From Candidatus Symbiobacter sp. (lineage in GTDB: Bacteria > Pseudomonadota > Alphaproteobacteria > Elsterales > Elsteraceae), in the NCBI GenBank assembly GCA_030054015.1, contig JASGCR010000100.1, positions 1-7,458 on the forward strand: a DNA stretch of 7,458 bases, in the 5' to 3' direction. Positions 1-5,801 of the stretch are shown piece by piece. The notes under the pieces are model-generated. The model did no database searches, had not been told where the DNA came from, and saw only the letters and a program-made list of their open reading frames with translations. A program made the position numbers and the translations under genes. Positions within the stretch are counted from its first letter, which is position 1; every line of letters starts with the position of its first letter.

Positions 1-101
1 GCCCGCTCGCAAATGCCATTTCTTTTGTTTCTGGGACTTGTTCGGACTTTCCTTAGGAAGGGGGGGTCGTAAAGGCGAATTTTCAAGGACACGGGGTATA
101 T

Positions 102-872
102 TTAAGAAAATAATGGCCCAGGCATTGGTTCGGCTTGGTAAAAACCTTGGCCTTGCAAGCTTTCAAAAACTCTCGTCAAATTTGCTTTATTGGTTCGTTT
201 GTTTTTGCCTAATTTATAGGCACCCCTATCTATTAATATTTGATTTCCACGCGCATCTAACGACATATCTTCATACTGAGCAACATATAGGGGTAAACCA
301 TATTTAAGGGTTTTCATACCCGCATCCAGAGTCCCCCCCGTTTCTCCAGCTTCTATAACGATCATGACTTGGCTAAGGGCAATAATGAGATTATTGCGCG
401 CCATTGCCCGGTATGTCATCCAGCGTTCATTCGGGTCGAATTGCGACATAACCAGCACCCGTTCCCAATCCCAGACTGATTTTAAATCTTTTTTAATCGT
501 AAAATGATTTATTCCTTCCGGAAGAACGAGAATCGTTTTGCCTCCAGCTTTGAGGCAATTATAATGCGCTTCAAAGTCAACACCGACCGCATTTCCACCT
601 ATAACGGCCACATCCATCTGGGCGGCCTGGACCGCGCAATCCAATGCCGTACGCAAACCGATCTCACTTGATTTACGAGAGCCGCAAAATCCTATCCCTG
701 GCAATTGAAGCAAATTTTGGTTGCCGACCATATCCAAATGTTCTGGGGCATTTTTACCCAGCCGCTCTTTCACGCGCTTTGGATACAAGGAGTCACTCGG
801 CACAAACCTGGTTAGACCAGTTGGCACGTTTCCAATGTTTTTATGGTTAAATTTTATCGAGATATGGTTCAT
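102..872 (-). CDS. DprA/Smf-like Rossmann (SLOG superfamily) protein, core domain only
   Basis: The 256-residue protein matches the DprA/Smf core in order. It has a YP..L pre-domain (about 30-50), a GSR nucleotide-type loop (GSRKSS, 64-69), GGNAVGVDFEAH (92-103, compare SGLARGIDAAAH of DprA), LPEGI (117-121), ARNNLIIALS (158-167, compare RNRIIAGLS) and VIEAGETGGTL (172-182, compare VVEAG..SGSL). Full DprA proteins are about 360-380 residues. This one lacks the N-terminal helical domain and the C-terminal winged helix, so it is unlikely to be the housekeeping transformation DprA. Its start codon overlaps the stop of the upstream phosphoribosyltransferase by four bases (ATGA), which indicates translational coupling. 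SLOG-fold proteins typically bind nucleotides or ssDNA. Inference: a sensor or nucleotide-processing partner of the PRTase in a defence-type module. The family fold is secure; the function is not. Confidence 0.85.
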   Translation of the reverse strand: MNHISIKFNHKNIGNVPTGLTRFVPSDSLYPKRVKERLGKNAPEHLDMVGNQNLLQLPGIGFCGSRKSSEIGLRTALDCAVQAAQMDVAVIGGNAVGVDFEAHYNCLKAGGKTILVLPEGINHFTIKKDLKSVWDWERVLVMSQFDPNERWMTYRAMARNNLIIALSQVMIVIEAGETGGTLDAGMKTLKYGLPLYVAQYEDMSLDARGNQILIDRGAYKLGKNKRTNKANLTRVFESLQGQGFYQAEPMPGPLFS

Positions 873-1699
873 GTATTGTCCGTATCACGCAATGTTTTGA
901 CAAAGCTTAACCCATACACATCATTTGCACCAGCCATTTGTAGTATCATAGCAATGTATTGAATTGTAATGCCTGACTGATATTTGTCATCGATCAAAAT
1001 AATATTTTTATCGGATATGCTGTAATTCGCATCGTTATCAAAGGTAACTTGCGAATTTTCCCAGATATCCCATTTTGAGGAGAAGCTTGTCGTTTTGATC
1101 GAAGGTTTTTTTACCCCAAAATGAAAACCTTGGGTAACATTGCGAATCCCCATTTTCGAGCAAACCATCGAGGCAATGGTTCCTGGTAAATCAAATTCCT
1201 TATCTGGGTGAGCGGGTACCGAACATATTAGGTCTGCATCTTTGTAAAAAGGTTTTGGTTGGATTGTTTGTGTCACCATTTCTGCAATCTGCTCAATTGC
1301 ATTTTGATCTTTATGGTGTTTGGCTTTATTCTCAAGTAAACCGATATCGGTGTATTCATGTTTCGCCTTATCTTTTAAGTTGAAGTCCAATGCCAGAGAA
1401 AGAGATAGACAATCTCTTAAAAAAACAAGGTTCCCTTGCTTTTTTCCCCAATTTTCAATGATGTGTAATTCTTCATCGCTTTTTATTACACGGAAATGAT
1501 TTTTGTAATGATCGCTATAAAAAAGAGCGAGCTCTGTTTCTGCCTCGAAAATCGGCTTTATTGTCTCGGAAAATTTTACAGAAAATGATTTTGTACCATT
1601 TTGTTTAATAGCCTGAATGCCCGAACTGTTGGCAAAACTTCTCCGTCTCGGTACAAGTTTATGCTTCGCTTCGACAGATTGACGTGAAATTTTTTCCAT
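869..1699 (-). CDS. ComF-like phosphoribosyltransferase, partner of the DprA-like protein
   Basis: The 276-residue protein has a type I phosphoribosyltransferase C-terminal half. Residues 155-162 (DLICSVPA) resemble the D-x-x-x-P-V-P strand of ComF proteins. Residues 234-245 (ILIDDKYQSGIT) form the PRPP-binding loop, with two acidic residues and the SG-I-T turn (compare VDDV.TTGAT). The N-terminal 150 residues are not recognisable, and the ComF zinc-finger cysteines are absent. The start at 1699 is chosen because AGGA lies eight bases upstream. A start at 1738 would add 13 residues but has no Shine-Dalgarno sequence. The gene is AT-rich compared with dapA or the aminotransferase, which suggests transfer. 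It is followed with a four-base overlap by the DprA-like gene. PRTases use PRPP to make or salvage nucleotides; the substrate here cannot be read from the sequence. Paired DprA and phosphoribosyltransferase genes are known as a candidate anti-phage system. Confidence 0.8.
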   Translation of the reverse strand: MEKISRQSVEAKHKLVPRRRSFANSSGIQAIKQNGTKSFSVKFSETIKPIFEAETELALFYSDHYKNHFRVIKSDEELHIIENWGKKQGNLVFLRDCLSLSLALDFNLKDKAKHEYTDIGLLENKAKHHKDQNAIEQIAEMVTQTIQPKPFYKDADLICSVPAHPDKEFDLPGTIASMVCSKMGIRNVTQGFHFGVKKPSIKTTSFSSKWDIWENSQVTFDNDANYSISDKNIILIDDKYQSGITIQYIAMILQMAGANDVYGLSFVKTLRDTDNT

Positions 1700-1762
1700 A
1701 AAAAATTTCCTATTGATAATTCTAACGAGATTTGCCATTCTGAATTTACAGTCATTGGAAAT

Positions 1763-1790
1763 TTTTTAATCAATTTGATTTTTTTGTCAA
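1763..1790 (-). promoter_or_regulatory. Probable sigma70 promoter for the PRTase-DprA operon
   Basis: On the minus strand a perfect -35 TTGACA (1785-1790) is followed after 16 bases by TAAAAA (1763-1768, four of six matches to TATAAT). Transcription would start near 1756, leaving a leader of about 57 bases before the preferred start at 1699. The region is very AT-rich, so the -10 call is uncertain. Confidence 0.45.
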
Positions 1791-1803
1791 TAGATTAAAT
1801 TAT
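1775..1803 (+). promoter_or_regulatory. Possible promoter for the DedA-family gene
   Basis: TTGATT (1775-1780), a 17-base spacer and AATTAT (1798-1803) give a weak sigma70-like match ending about 30 bases before the DedA start codon. It overlaps the opposing promoter of the PRTase operon, so the two transcription units may compete. AT-rich DNA produces such matches by chance. Confidence 0.3.
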
Positions 1804-1833
1804 TTTGAACTTTAACCAACCTTTGGATAAAAA

Positions 1834-2469
1834 ATGTCCCTTGTCGAACACATCATTGCTCTCCTGGCCATACCGGTCACGATCACCATCGATTATCTGG
1901 GCTATGTCGGGGTGGCTATTTTAATGGCAATTGAATCCGCCTGTATTCCCCTGCCATCCGAAATTATCATGGTCTATGCTGGGGCGATGGTGGCGGAGGG
2001 GCAATATAGTTTGTTCTGGGTGGCGACGGCGGGGGCAATTGGCAATAATCTTGGCTCGCATCTGGCCTATGTCATTGGAGCCAAAGGCGGTCGCAGCGCG
2101 ATTAATCGTTGGGGGCGTTACATCCTTATGTCGGAAAAAGACGTGCAACGCGCCGAATGGTTTTTTGCCCGTTTTGGTTCCGGAGCCGTGTTTATTGCGC
2201 GGTTATTGCCGGTGGTGCGCACCTTTATCGCCCTGCCAGCCGGATTGGCGCGGATGAATCTAACAAAATTTCATATTTATACTTTTTTGGGGTCCTGGCC
2301 GTGGAGTTTTGGCTTGGCTTATGTCGGCATGAAATTAGGCGCGGCCTGGCAAGGCGACAATCAATTCAAAGATTATTTGCATAAATTCGATTTTATTATT
2401 GCCGCCATCCTGGTGCTTGCCGTGATTTGGTTTGTTAAAAGCCATTGGTCGCATCGCCAGAAGAAATAA
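1834..2469 (+). CDS. DedA-family (VTT/SNARE-associated domain) inner-membrane protein
   Basis: The 211-residue protein is about the usual length of DedA proteins (200-220). It shows the family signatures: an acidic residue followed by PLPSE in a membrane-re-entrant segment (E34, 39-43), the arginine motif FIARLLPVVRT (120-130) followed by LPAG (134-137), and the W-x-W-x-x-G segment before K-L-G (155-169). Hydrophobic stretches at about 5-33, 40-82, 114-138, 146-168 and 187-201 indicate a multi-pass membrane protein with a basic C-terminal tail. DedA proteins are linked to lipid-carrier and phospholipid translocation across the membrane, proton-motive-force homeostasis and envelope stress resistance. 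The start is supported only by a weak GGA about ten bases upstream. It stands alone, divergent from the PRTase operon and convergent with smpB, with a 33-base gap to the smpB stop. Confidence 0.9.
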   Translation: MSLVEHIIALLAIPVTITIDYLGYVGVAILMAIESACIPLPSEIIMVYAGAMVAEGQYSLFWVATAGAIGNNLGSHLAYVIGAKGGRSAINRWGRYILMSEKDVQRAEWFFARFGSGAVFIARLLPVVRTFIALPAGLARMNLTKFHIYTFLGSWPWSFGLAYVGMKLGAAWQGDNQFKDYLHKFDFIIAAILVLAVIWFVKSHWSHRQKK

Positions 2470-2502
2470 ACGCGCCATTTTACAAAACACCAACCCGCGG
2501 TA

Positions 2503-2970
2503 TCACTCGCCCATGCCGTGGCTGCGTTTGTCTCGCTGCCAATCGCGTTCTTTGATGGCGGCGCGTTTGTCGGCTTGGTTGCGTCCTTTGGCCAGGCCCA
2601 GTTCGACCTTCGCCAAACCGCGTTCATTAAAATACAAAGATAATGGCACAATCGTCATGCCTTCCTTGCGAATCCGCCCCAGCATTTTGCTCATTTGGCG
2701 GCGATGGAGCAAAAGTTGGCGCGGGCGGCGTTCTTCGTGGTTCAACCGATTGGCGGCGCGGTAATGGGGGATAAATGCATTCCACAAAACCAGTTCGCCA
2801 TTGCGCTCCCCGGCCCAGGCCTCGGCCAGGCTGGCATTATGAAGGCGCAAGGCCTTGACCTCCGACCCCAACAACACGATTCCCGCCTCGATTTTATCGA
2901 GGATGGTATATTCGTGAAAGGCGCGGCGATTTTGCGCCACGTATTTATCGGTCTCGCGCCGTTTGTTCAT
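2503..2970 (-). CDS. smpB: SsrA-binding protein SmpB
   Basis: The 155-residue protein is a full-length SmpB (usual length 150-160). Near the N-terminus it has the Q-N-R-R-A-F-H-E-Y segment (13-21) and the conserved I-E-A-G-I-V-L-L-G-S-E-V-K-A-L-R block (27-42). Then come N-A-x-I-P-x-Y (64-70) and R-R-P-R-x-L-L-L-H (81-89). The tail is rich in basic residues and ends in the IKERDWQRDKR-type helix (138-148) that enters the ribosomal decoding centre. SmpB binds tmRNA and delivers it to stalled ribosomes for trans-translation. GGAG lies nine bases before the start. The gene begins 15 bases after the dapA stop, so it is almost certainly cotranscribed with dapA, an arrangement common in alphaproteobacteria. 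No tmRNA gene is seen in this window. Nothing in the protein is unusual. Confidence 0.97.
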   Translation of the reverse strand: MNKRRETDKYVAQNRRAFHEYTILDKIEAGIVLLGSEVKALRLHNASLAEAWAGERNGELVLWNAFIPHYRAANRLNHEERRPRQLLLHRRQMSKMLGRIRKEGMTIVPLSLYFNERGLAKVELGLAKGRNQADKRAAIKERDWQRDKRSHGMGE

Positions 2971-2985
2971 GCCAATTTACTCCGT

Positions 2986-3900
2986 TTATTCAATCAACCC
3001 GGCCAATTTTAGCCCGCGATCCACCGCCGCCTTGGTCGCGTCGGTGATAGGTGCCAGCGGCAAGCGCGTGGCGGCGGCGCATAATTTAAGCCGCGCGGCG
3101 GCATATTTCACCGGCCCGGGACTGGGTTCCATAAACAAAGCCTCGTGCAAAGCGGTTAATTTTTCGTTGATTGCCTGGGCGGTGGTCACATCGCCCCGTT
3201 GCCACGCCAGGTGCATATCGGCCAACAGCCGCGGCGCGACATTGCTGGTCACCGAAATACACCCATGTCCGCCTTGGATTAAAAACGGCAATATCGTGGC
3301 ATCTTCGCCCGATAACTGGACAAAATCCGGCCCGGCCAAGGCGCGTAAACGCGGGGGACGCGCCAAATCCGCGCTGGCATCCTTGACCCCCACAATGCGC
3401 GGCAATTGCGCCAATCGCGCCAGGGTTGGGTTGGTTATATCGACAATCGAGCGGCCTGGAATATTGTACAGAATGATGGGCAGGCCGCATTCATCGTGAA
3501 TGGCTTTGAAATGCAGATATAAACCCTCTTGGTTGGGTTTGTTGTAATAAGGCGCAACCGAAAGCAGATAATCCGCCCCCACTTTTTCGGCATGGCGGGA
3601 GAATTCAATCGCCTCGGACGTGGCATTTGACCCCGCCCCGGCAATCACCCATGCATTTTTGCCCGCCGCCCGTTTGGATTTGACCACCTCGACGCACAGC
3701 TTGACCACCAAATGATGTTCTTCATGCGATAATGTGGGGGATTCGCCCGTGGTACCAACCGGAATGAGCGCGGTCGTGCCGTGGTCGATTTGGAATTCAC
3801 AAAGTCGCTGAAACCCGTCATGATCAATTTTATCGCCCTTGAACGGGGTAATTAAGGCCGTCATCGAGCCTTTTAAGCGATTGACCTCATGATTGTTCAT
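2986..3900 (-). CDS. dapA: 4-hydroxy-tetrahydrodipicolinate synthase
   Basis: The 304-residue protein is a complete class I aldolase of the DapA family. It condenses pyruvate with aspartate semialdehyde in the first committed step of the diaminopimelate/lysine pathway, which also feeds peptidoglycan. Visible motifs are the GTTGES pyruvate-binding turn (49-54), PYYNKP with the catalytic-relay tyrosine (117-122), YNIPGR (145-150, tyrosine plus the substrate-binding arginine) and the Schiff-base lysine in GVKDAS (K173). The protein begins about ten residues earlier than the E. coli enzyme. The start is nevertheless well supported by AGGAG six bases upstream. It is cytoplasmic and the first gene of a two-gene unit with smpB, with its own promoter upstream. 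All key residues are present, so it should be active. Confidence 0.97.
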   Translation of the reverse strand: MNNHEVNRLKGSMTALITPFKGDKIDHDGFQRLCEFQIDHGTTALIPVGTTGESPTLSHEEHHLVVKLCVEVVKSKRAAGKNAWVIAGAGSNATSEAIEFSRHAEKVGADYLLSVAPYYNKPNQEGLYLHFKAIHDECGLPIILYNIPGRSIVDITNPTLARLAQLPRIVGVKDASADLARPPRLRALAGPDFVQLSGEDATILPFLIQGGHGCISVTSNVAPRLLADMHLAWQRGDVTTAQAINEKLTALHEALFMEPSPGPVKYAAARLKLCAAATRLPLAPITDATKAAVDRGLKLAGLIE

Positions 3901-3935
3901 TTTCTACTCCTTGGTTTCACATCCCACACGATGTT

Positions 3936-3963
3936 ATTGTATCACAGAACCGATAATTTTAAC
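3936..3963 (-). promoter_or_regulatory. Probable promoter of dapA-smpB
   Basis: On the minus strand TACAAT (3936-3941, five of six matches to the -10 consensus) lies 35 bases upstream of the dapA start. The best -35 at 16 bases is GTTAAA (3958-3963), which is weak. The strong -10 and its position support the call. No operator or riboswitch is visible in the short leader. Confidence 0.45.
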
Positions 3964-3998
3964 CTAACTCTATTTTAGCGGCGACTCAAGTCTGTCTA

Positions 3999-4055
3999 AG
4001 GAAGAAGGAAGAGGTAAGAAGGAAGAGGGAATAGGTAAGAGGTAAGAAGGAAGAG
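3999..4055. repeat. Purine-rich imperfect tandem tract (GGTAAGAAGGAAGAG units)
   Basis: This 57-base stretch consists of A and G with only a few T and no C on the plus strand. The 15-base unit GGTAAGAAGGAAGAG occurs exactly at 4013-4027 and 4041-4055, with degenerate copies around and between. The second exact copy runs straight into the left terminus of palindromic element A. It lies upstream of the dapA promoter. Confidence 0.75.
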
Positions 4056-4202
4056 CGTCATTACCCGCCGGAATATCCGTGGTTACACGGATATTCCGAG
4101 TCGGGTAATCCCCCAGGAGTTTTGGGGAATAATACTCCTGGGGGATTACCCGACTCAGCCTGCAAGCGGAGACCCGCTTGCAGGCTGGCGGGTAATGACG
4201 CT
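4054..4202. repeat. Palindromic element A: complete four-way-junction repeat
   Basis: A 149-base unit is bounded by a perfect 16-bp inverted repeat, AGCGTCATTACCCGCC (4054-4069) with its complement (4187-4202). The interior is filled by three hairpins without any spacer. Arm 1 pairs 4070-4081 with 4086-4097 (12 bp, loop GTTA). Arm 2 pairs 4098-4120 with 4134-4156 (23 bp, perfect, 13-base loop). Arm 3 pairs 4157-4169 with 4174-4186 (13 bp, loop AGAC). Every base outside the loops is paired. It sits between the aminotransferase stop and the dapA promoter, both on the minus strand, so it may also act as a processing or termination structure. It encodes no protein and has no T tract, so it is not a standard terminator. 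It looks like a non-autonomous dispersed repeat of the MITE or bacterial-palindrome kind; no transposase is present here. Confidence 0.85.
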
Positions 4203-4259
4203 AACTCATTGGGCAAAAAATCCCTTAATGACGCTAACTCATTGGGCAAAAAATCCCTT
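4194..4259. repeat. 33-bp exact tandem duplication over the end of the aminotransferase gene
   Basis: Bases 4194-4226 and 4227-4259 are identical. The copy proximal to the gene carries the last six codons and the TGA stop of the aminotransferase. The distal copy repeats them outside the gene and overlaps the right terminus of element A. The unit starts with AATGACGCT, which is part of the element terminus. Confidence 0.9.
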
Positions 4260-5441
4260 AATGGCGCGGATCACCCGTTCGACCTCGACCAAGGATAATT
4301 CCGGATAGATCGGCAGCGACAGCACCGTGGCGGTCACGGCCTCGGTAACGGGCAGCGACAGATGCGGATAGGCCTGGCGATAGGCGGGTTGTTGGTAAAT
4401 CGGCACCGGATAATGAATGCCAGCATGAATGCGCTGGCTTGCCAAATATTCCTTTAATTTATCGCGCAAATCTGGGGATTGCTTGCTGCTGCGGCATTGC
4501 ATGACGAATAAATGCCAGGCGGGGTGGGTATTGGCCGTGGGCCAGGGCAAGCGCAAATCGGGAATCCCAGAAAGCCCGTGTAAATAAGCCTCGGCAATCC
4601 GCCGCCGCCGCAGATTATTCGCATCCAAATGCGGCAATTTAACCCGTAAAATCGCGGCCTGAATCTCATCCAGGCGGGAATTATAGCCAGGGAATTCGCT
4701 ATTGCGGCTCGTCGACCAGCCATATTGCCGCAGCCCGCGTAATTTCGCCGCCAAACCCGCATCCTGGGTAATCACCGCCCCGCCATCACCCATTGCCCCT
4801 AAATTTTTGGTGGGATAAAAACTGAAACACCCCATCACGCCCAAACTGCCCATTTTATGGCGGGTTAGGGGGGCATTGGGCGCGACCAGGTCAATCTCGG
4901 CTCCCACCGCTTGAGCGCAATCTTCAATCACGGCCACATGATGCTGCGCTGCCCAGGCCAGCAATTCCGCCATATTGAGCGGATGACCATATAAATGCAC
5001 CGGCATAATCGCGCGGCAGCGCGGGGTCACAACCCCGGACAATTTGGCGAGATCAAGCAACCCGTGTTCGGGCCGAATATCGGCAAAGACAGCTTTGGCA
5101 CCGCTCATCCCAATCGCGGCCACGGTGGCGACCGCGGTCATGGGGGTGGTAATGACCTCATCCCCGGCCCCAATATTCAATGCCCGCAACGCCAAATGCA
5201 GCGCATCGGTGCCATTCGCCACCCCAATGGCATGAGCGACCCCGCAATAAGCGGCAAATTCTTGTTCAAATGCCGCGACCTCGCGGCCTAAGATATATTG
5301 CTCGCTGGTCAAAACGCGGGTGATGGCCTGATCAATTTCATTTTTTTGGGCAAGATATTGTTGTTTGGGTGCCGCAAATCCAAGCGGCGTGAGGGGTAAT
5401 GTCGCATCCTCGGTCATAGGCACCTTTTTTACAACTGACAT
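4239..5441 (-). CDS. PLP-dependent sugar aminotransferase, DegT/DnrJ/EryC1/StrS family
   Basis: With a start at 5441 the protein has 400 residues, usual for the family. The start is chosen because GGAAG lies five bases upstream. A start at 5561 would add 40 residues that run back into palindromic element B. Signatures are GTDALHLAL (77-85, cofactor phosphate binding), the aspartate in EDCAQ (D174, pairs with the PLP ring nitrogen; Q177), FSFYPTKNLG with the Schiff-base lysine (K212), GYNSRLDEIQAAIL (252-265, substrate-side conserved block) and HYPVPIYQQPAY (343-354). A short extra loop of about a dozen residues follows VGAEID before the catalytic strand. These enzymes transfer an amino group, usually from glutamate, to a keto-sugar nucleotide for O-antigen, glycoprotein or antibiotic sugars. 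The specific sugar cannot be read. It is divergent from the sulfotransferase-like gene. Its 3' end is duplicated downstream. Confidence 0.93.
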   Translation of the reverse strand: MSVVKKVPMTEDATLPLTPLGFAAPKQQYLAQKNEIDQAITRVLTSEQYILGREVAAFEQEFAAYCGVAHAIGVANGTDALHLALRALNIGAGDEVITTPMTAVATVAAIGMSGAKAVFADIRPEHGLLDLAKLSGVVTPRCRAIMPVHLYGHPLNMAELLAWAAQHHVAVIEDCAQAVGAEIDLVAPNAPLTRHKMGSLGVMGCFSFYPTKNLGAMGDGGAVITQDAGLAAKLRGLRQYGWSTSRNSEFPGYNSRLDEIQAAILRVKLPHLDANNLRRRRIAEAYLHGLSGIPDLRLPWPTANTHPAWHLFVMQCRSSKQSPDLRDKLKEYLASQRIHAGIHYPVPIYQQPAYRQAYPHLSLPVTEAVTATVLSLPIYPELSLVEVERVIRAIKGFFAQ

Positions 5442-5483
5442 CGTGACTTCCAGGTTTGCTATAATTTTGCTAAATTGCGCCTG

Positions 5484-5512
5484 ACTATCGCCAAATTTAG
5501 AGGTTTTGACAA
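5484..5512 (-). promoter_or_regulatory. Possible promoter of the aminotransferase gene
   Basis: On the minus strand TTGTCA (5507-5512) and GATAGT (5484-5489) are separated by 17 bases. Five and four positions respectively match the sigma70 consensus. Transcription would start near 5477, about 36 bases before the preferred start codon at 5441. This also argues against the upstream start at 5561, which would lie upstream of the promoter. Confidence 0.4.
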
Positions 5513-5537
5513 GTCTTAACTTGGTTTTGCCGCAAGA

Positions 5538-5560
5538 GAGCGTCAAAAACGGGAGCGTCA
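5538..5560. repeat. Partial duplicate of the element terminus left of element B
   Basis: GAGCGTCA occurs at 5538-5545 and again at 5553-5560, where it begins the left terminus of element B. The first copy breaks off after these eight bases. It looks like a truncated extra terminus or a small local duplication with a 15-base period. Confidence 0.5.
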
Positions 5561-5735
5561 TTACCCGCCGGACTGCAAGCGGATTTCCGCTTTCAGTCCG
5601 AGTCGGGTAATCCCCCAGGAGTTTTAGTGAATAATACTCCTGGGGGCTTTCCCCCGACCAATGTCTTACGACATTGGCGGGGGACAGGCCCCGACTCGCC
5701 GCGTAAAAAGAACGCGGCGGCGGGTAATGACGCTC
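5553..5735. repeat. Palindromic element B: four-way-junction repeat with an extra nested hairpin
   Basis: The same 16-bp terminal inverted repeat as element A bounds this copy (5554-5569 with 5719-5734; 5553/5735 adds one pair). Arm 1 pairs 5570-5582 with 5587-5599 (13 bp, one C-T mismatch at 5576/5593). Arm 2 starts like that of element A: 5600-5607 pairs with 5690-5697, and 5612-5622 pairs with 5636-5646 around a 13-base loop. It also carries an inserted hairpin, in which 5651-5656 pairs with 5678-5683 and 5658-5665 pairs with 5670-5677, loop TTAC. Arm 3 pairs 5698-5704 with 5712-5718, loop AAAAAGA. The arms again abut with no unpaired base at the junction. The unit lies between two divergent genes; its right edge is 11 bases from the -35 box of the sulfotransferase gene. 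Confidence 0.85.
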
Positions 5736-5746
5736 TTACTCAAGCT

Positions 5747-5775
5747 TTGACAATTTTTGATCAGGCTCTAATAAT
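5747..5775 (+). promoter_or_regulatory. Sigma70 promoter of the sulfotransferase-like gene
   Basis: A perfect TTGACA (5747-5752) is followed after exactly 17 bases by AATAAT (5770-5775, five of six matches to TATAAT). Transcription should begin near 5782, about 20 bases before the ATG at 5802. This is the best promoter in the window, and it lies immediately outside the right terminus of element B. Confidence 0.7.
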
Positions 5776-5801
5776 TTTGTACATATGGGAAAATTATCCA
5801 A

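Noticed and set aside
38..307. Plus-strand open frame of 89 codons
   Set aside because: It lies opposite the DprA-like gene, shows no family motif or ribosome site, and its end is low in recognisable protein character.
1700..1738. Upstream ATG for the phosphoribosyltransferase
   Set aside because: There is no Shine-Dalgarno sequence before it, while the ATG at 1699 has AGGA at good spacing. It remains possible.
2470..2502. Shared terminator between the convergent dedA and smpB genes
   Set aside because: The 33-base gap has no stem of useful length or T tract.
4054..4202. Element A as a tRNA-like cloverleaf or CRISPR repeat
   Set aside because: There is no anticodon-type loop, CCA end or conserved tRNA base, and no array of equally spaced repeats with unique spacers.
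4061..4249. Minus-strand frame of 62 codons across element A
   Set aside because: It is a translation of the palindromic repeat and the duplicated gene end, with no protein-like signal.
5442..5561. 40-residue N-terminal extension of the aminotransferase
   Set aside because: It runs back into element B, lies upstream of the likely promoter, and lacks a ribosome site. The family alignment begins after residue 41.
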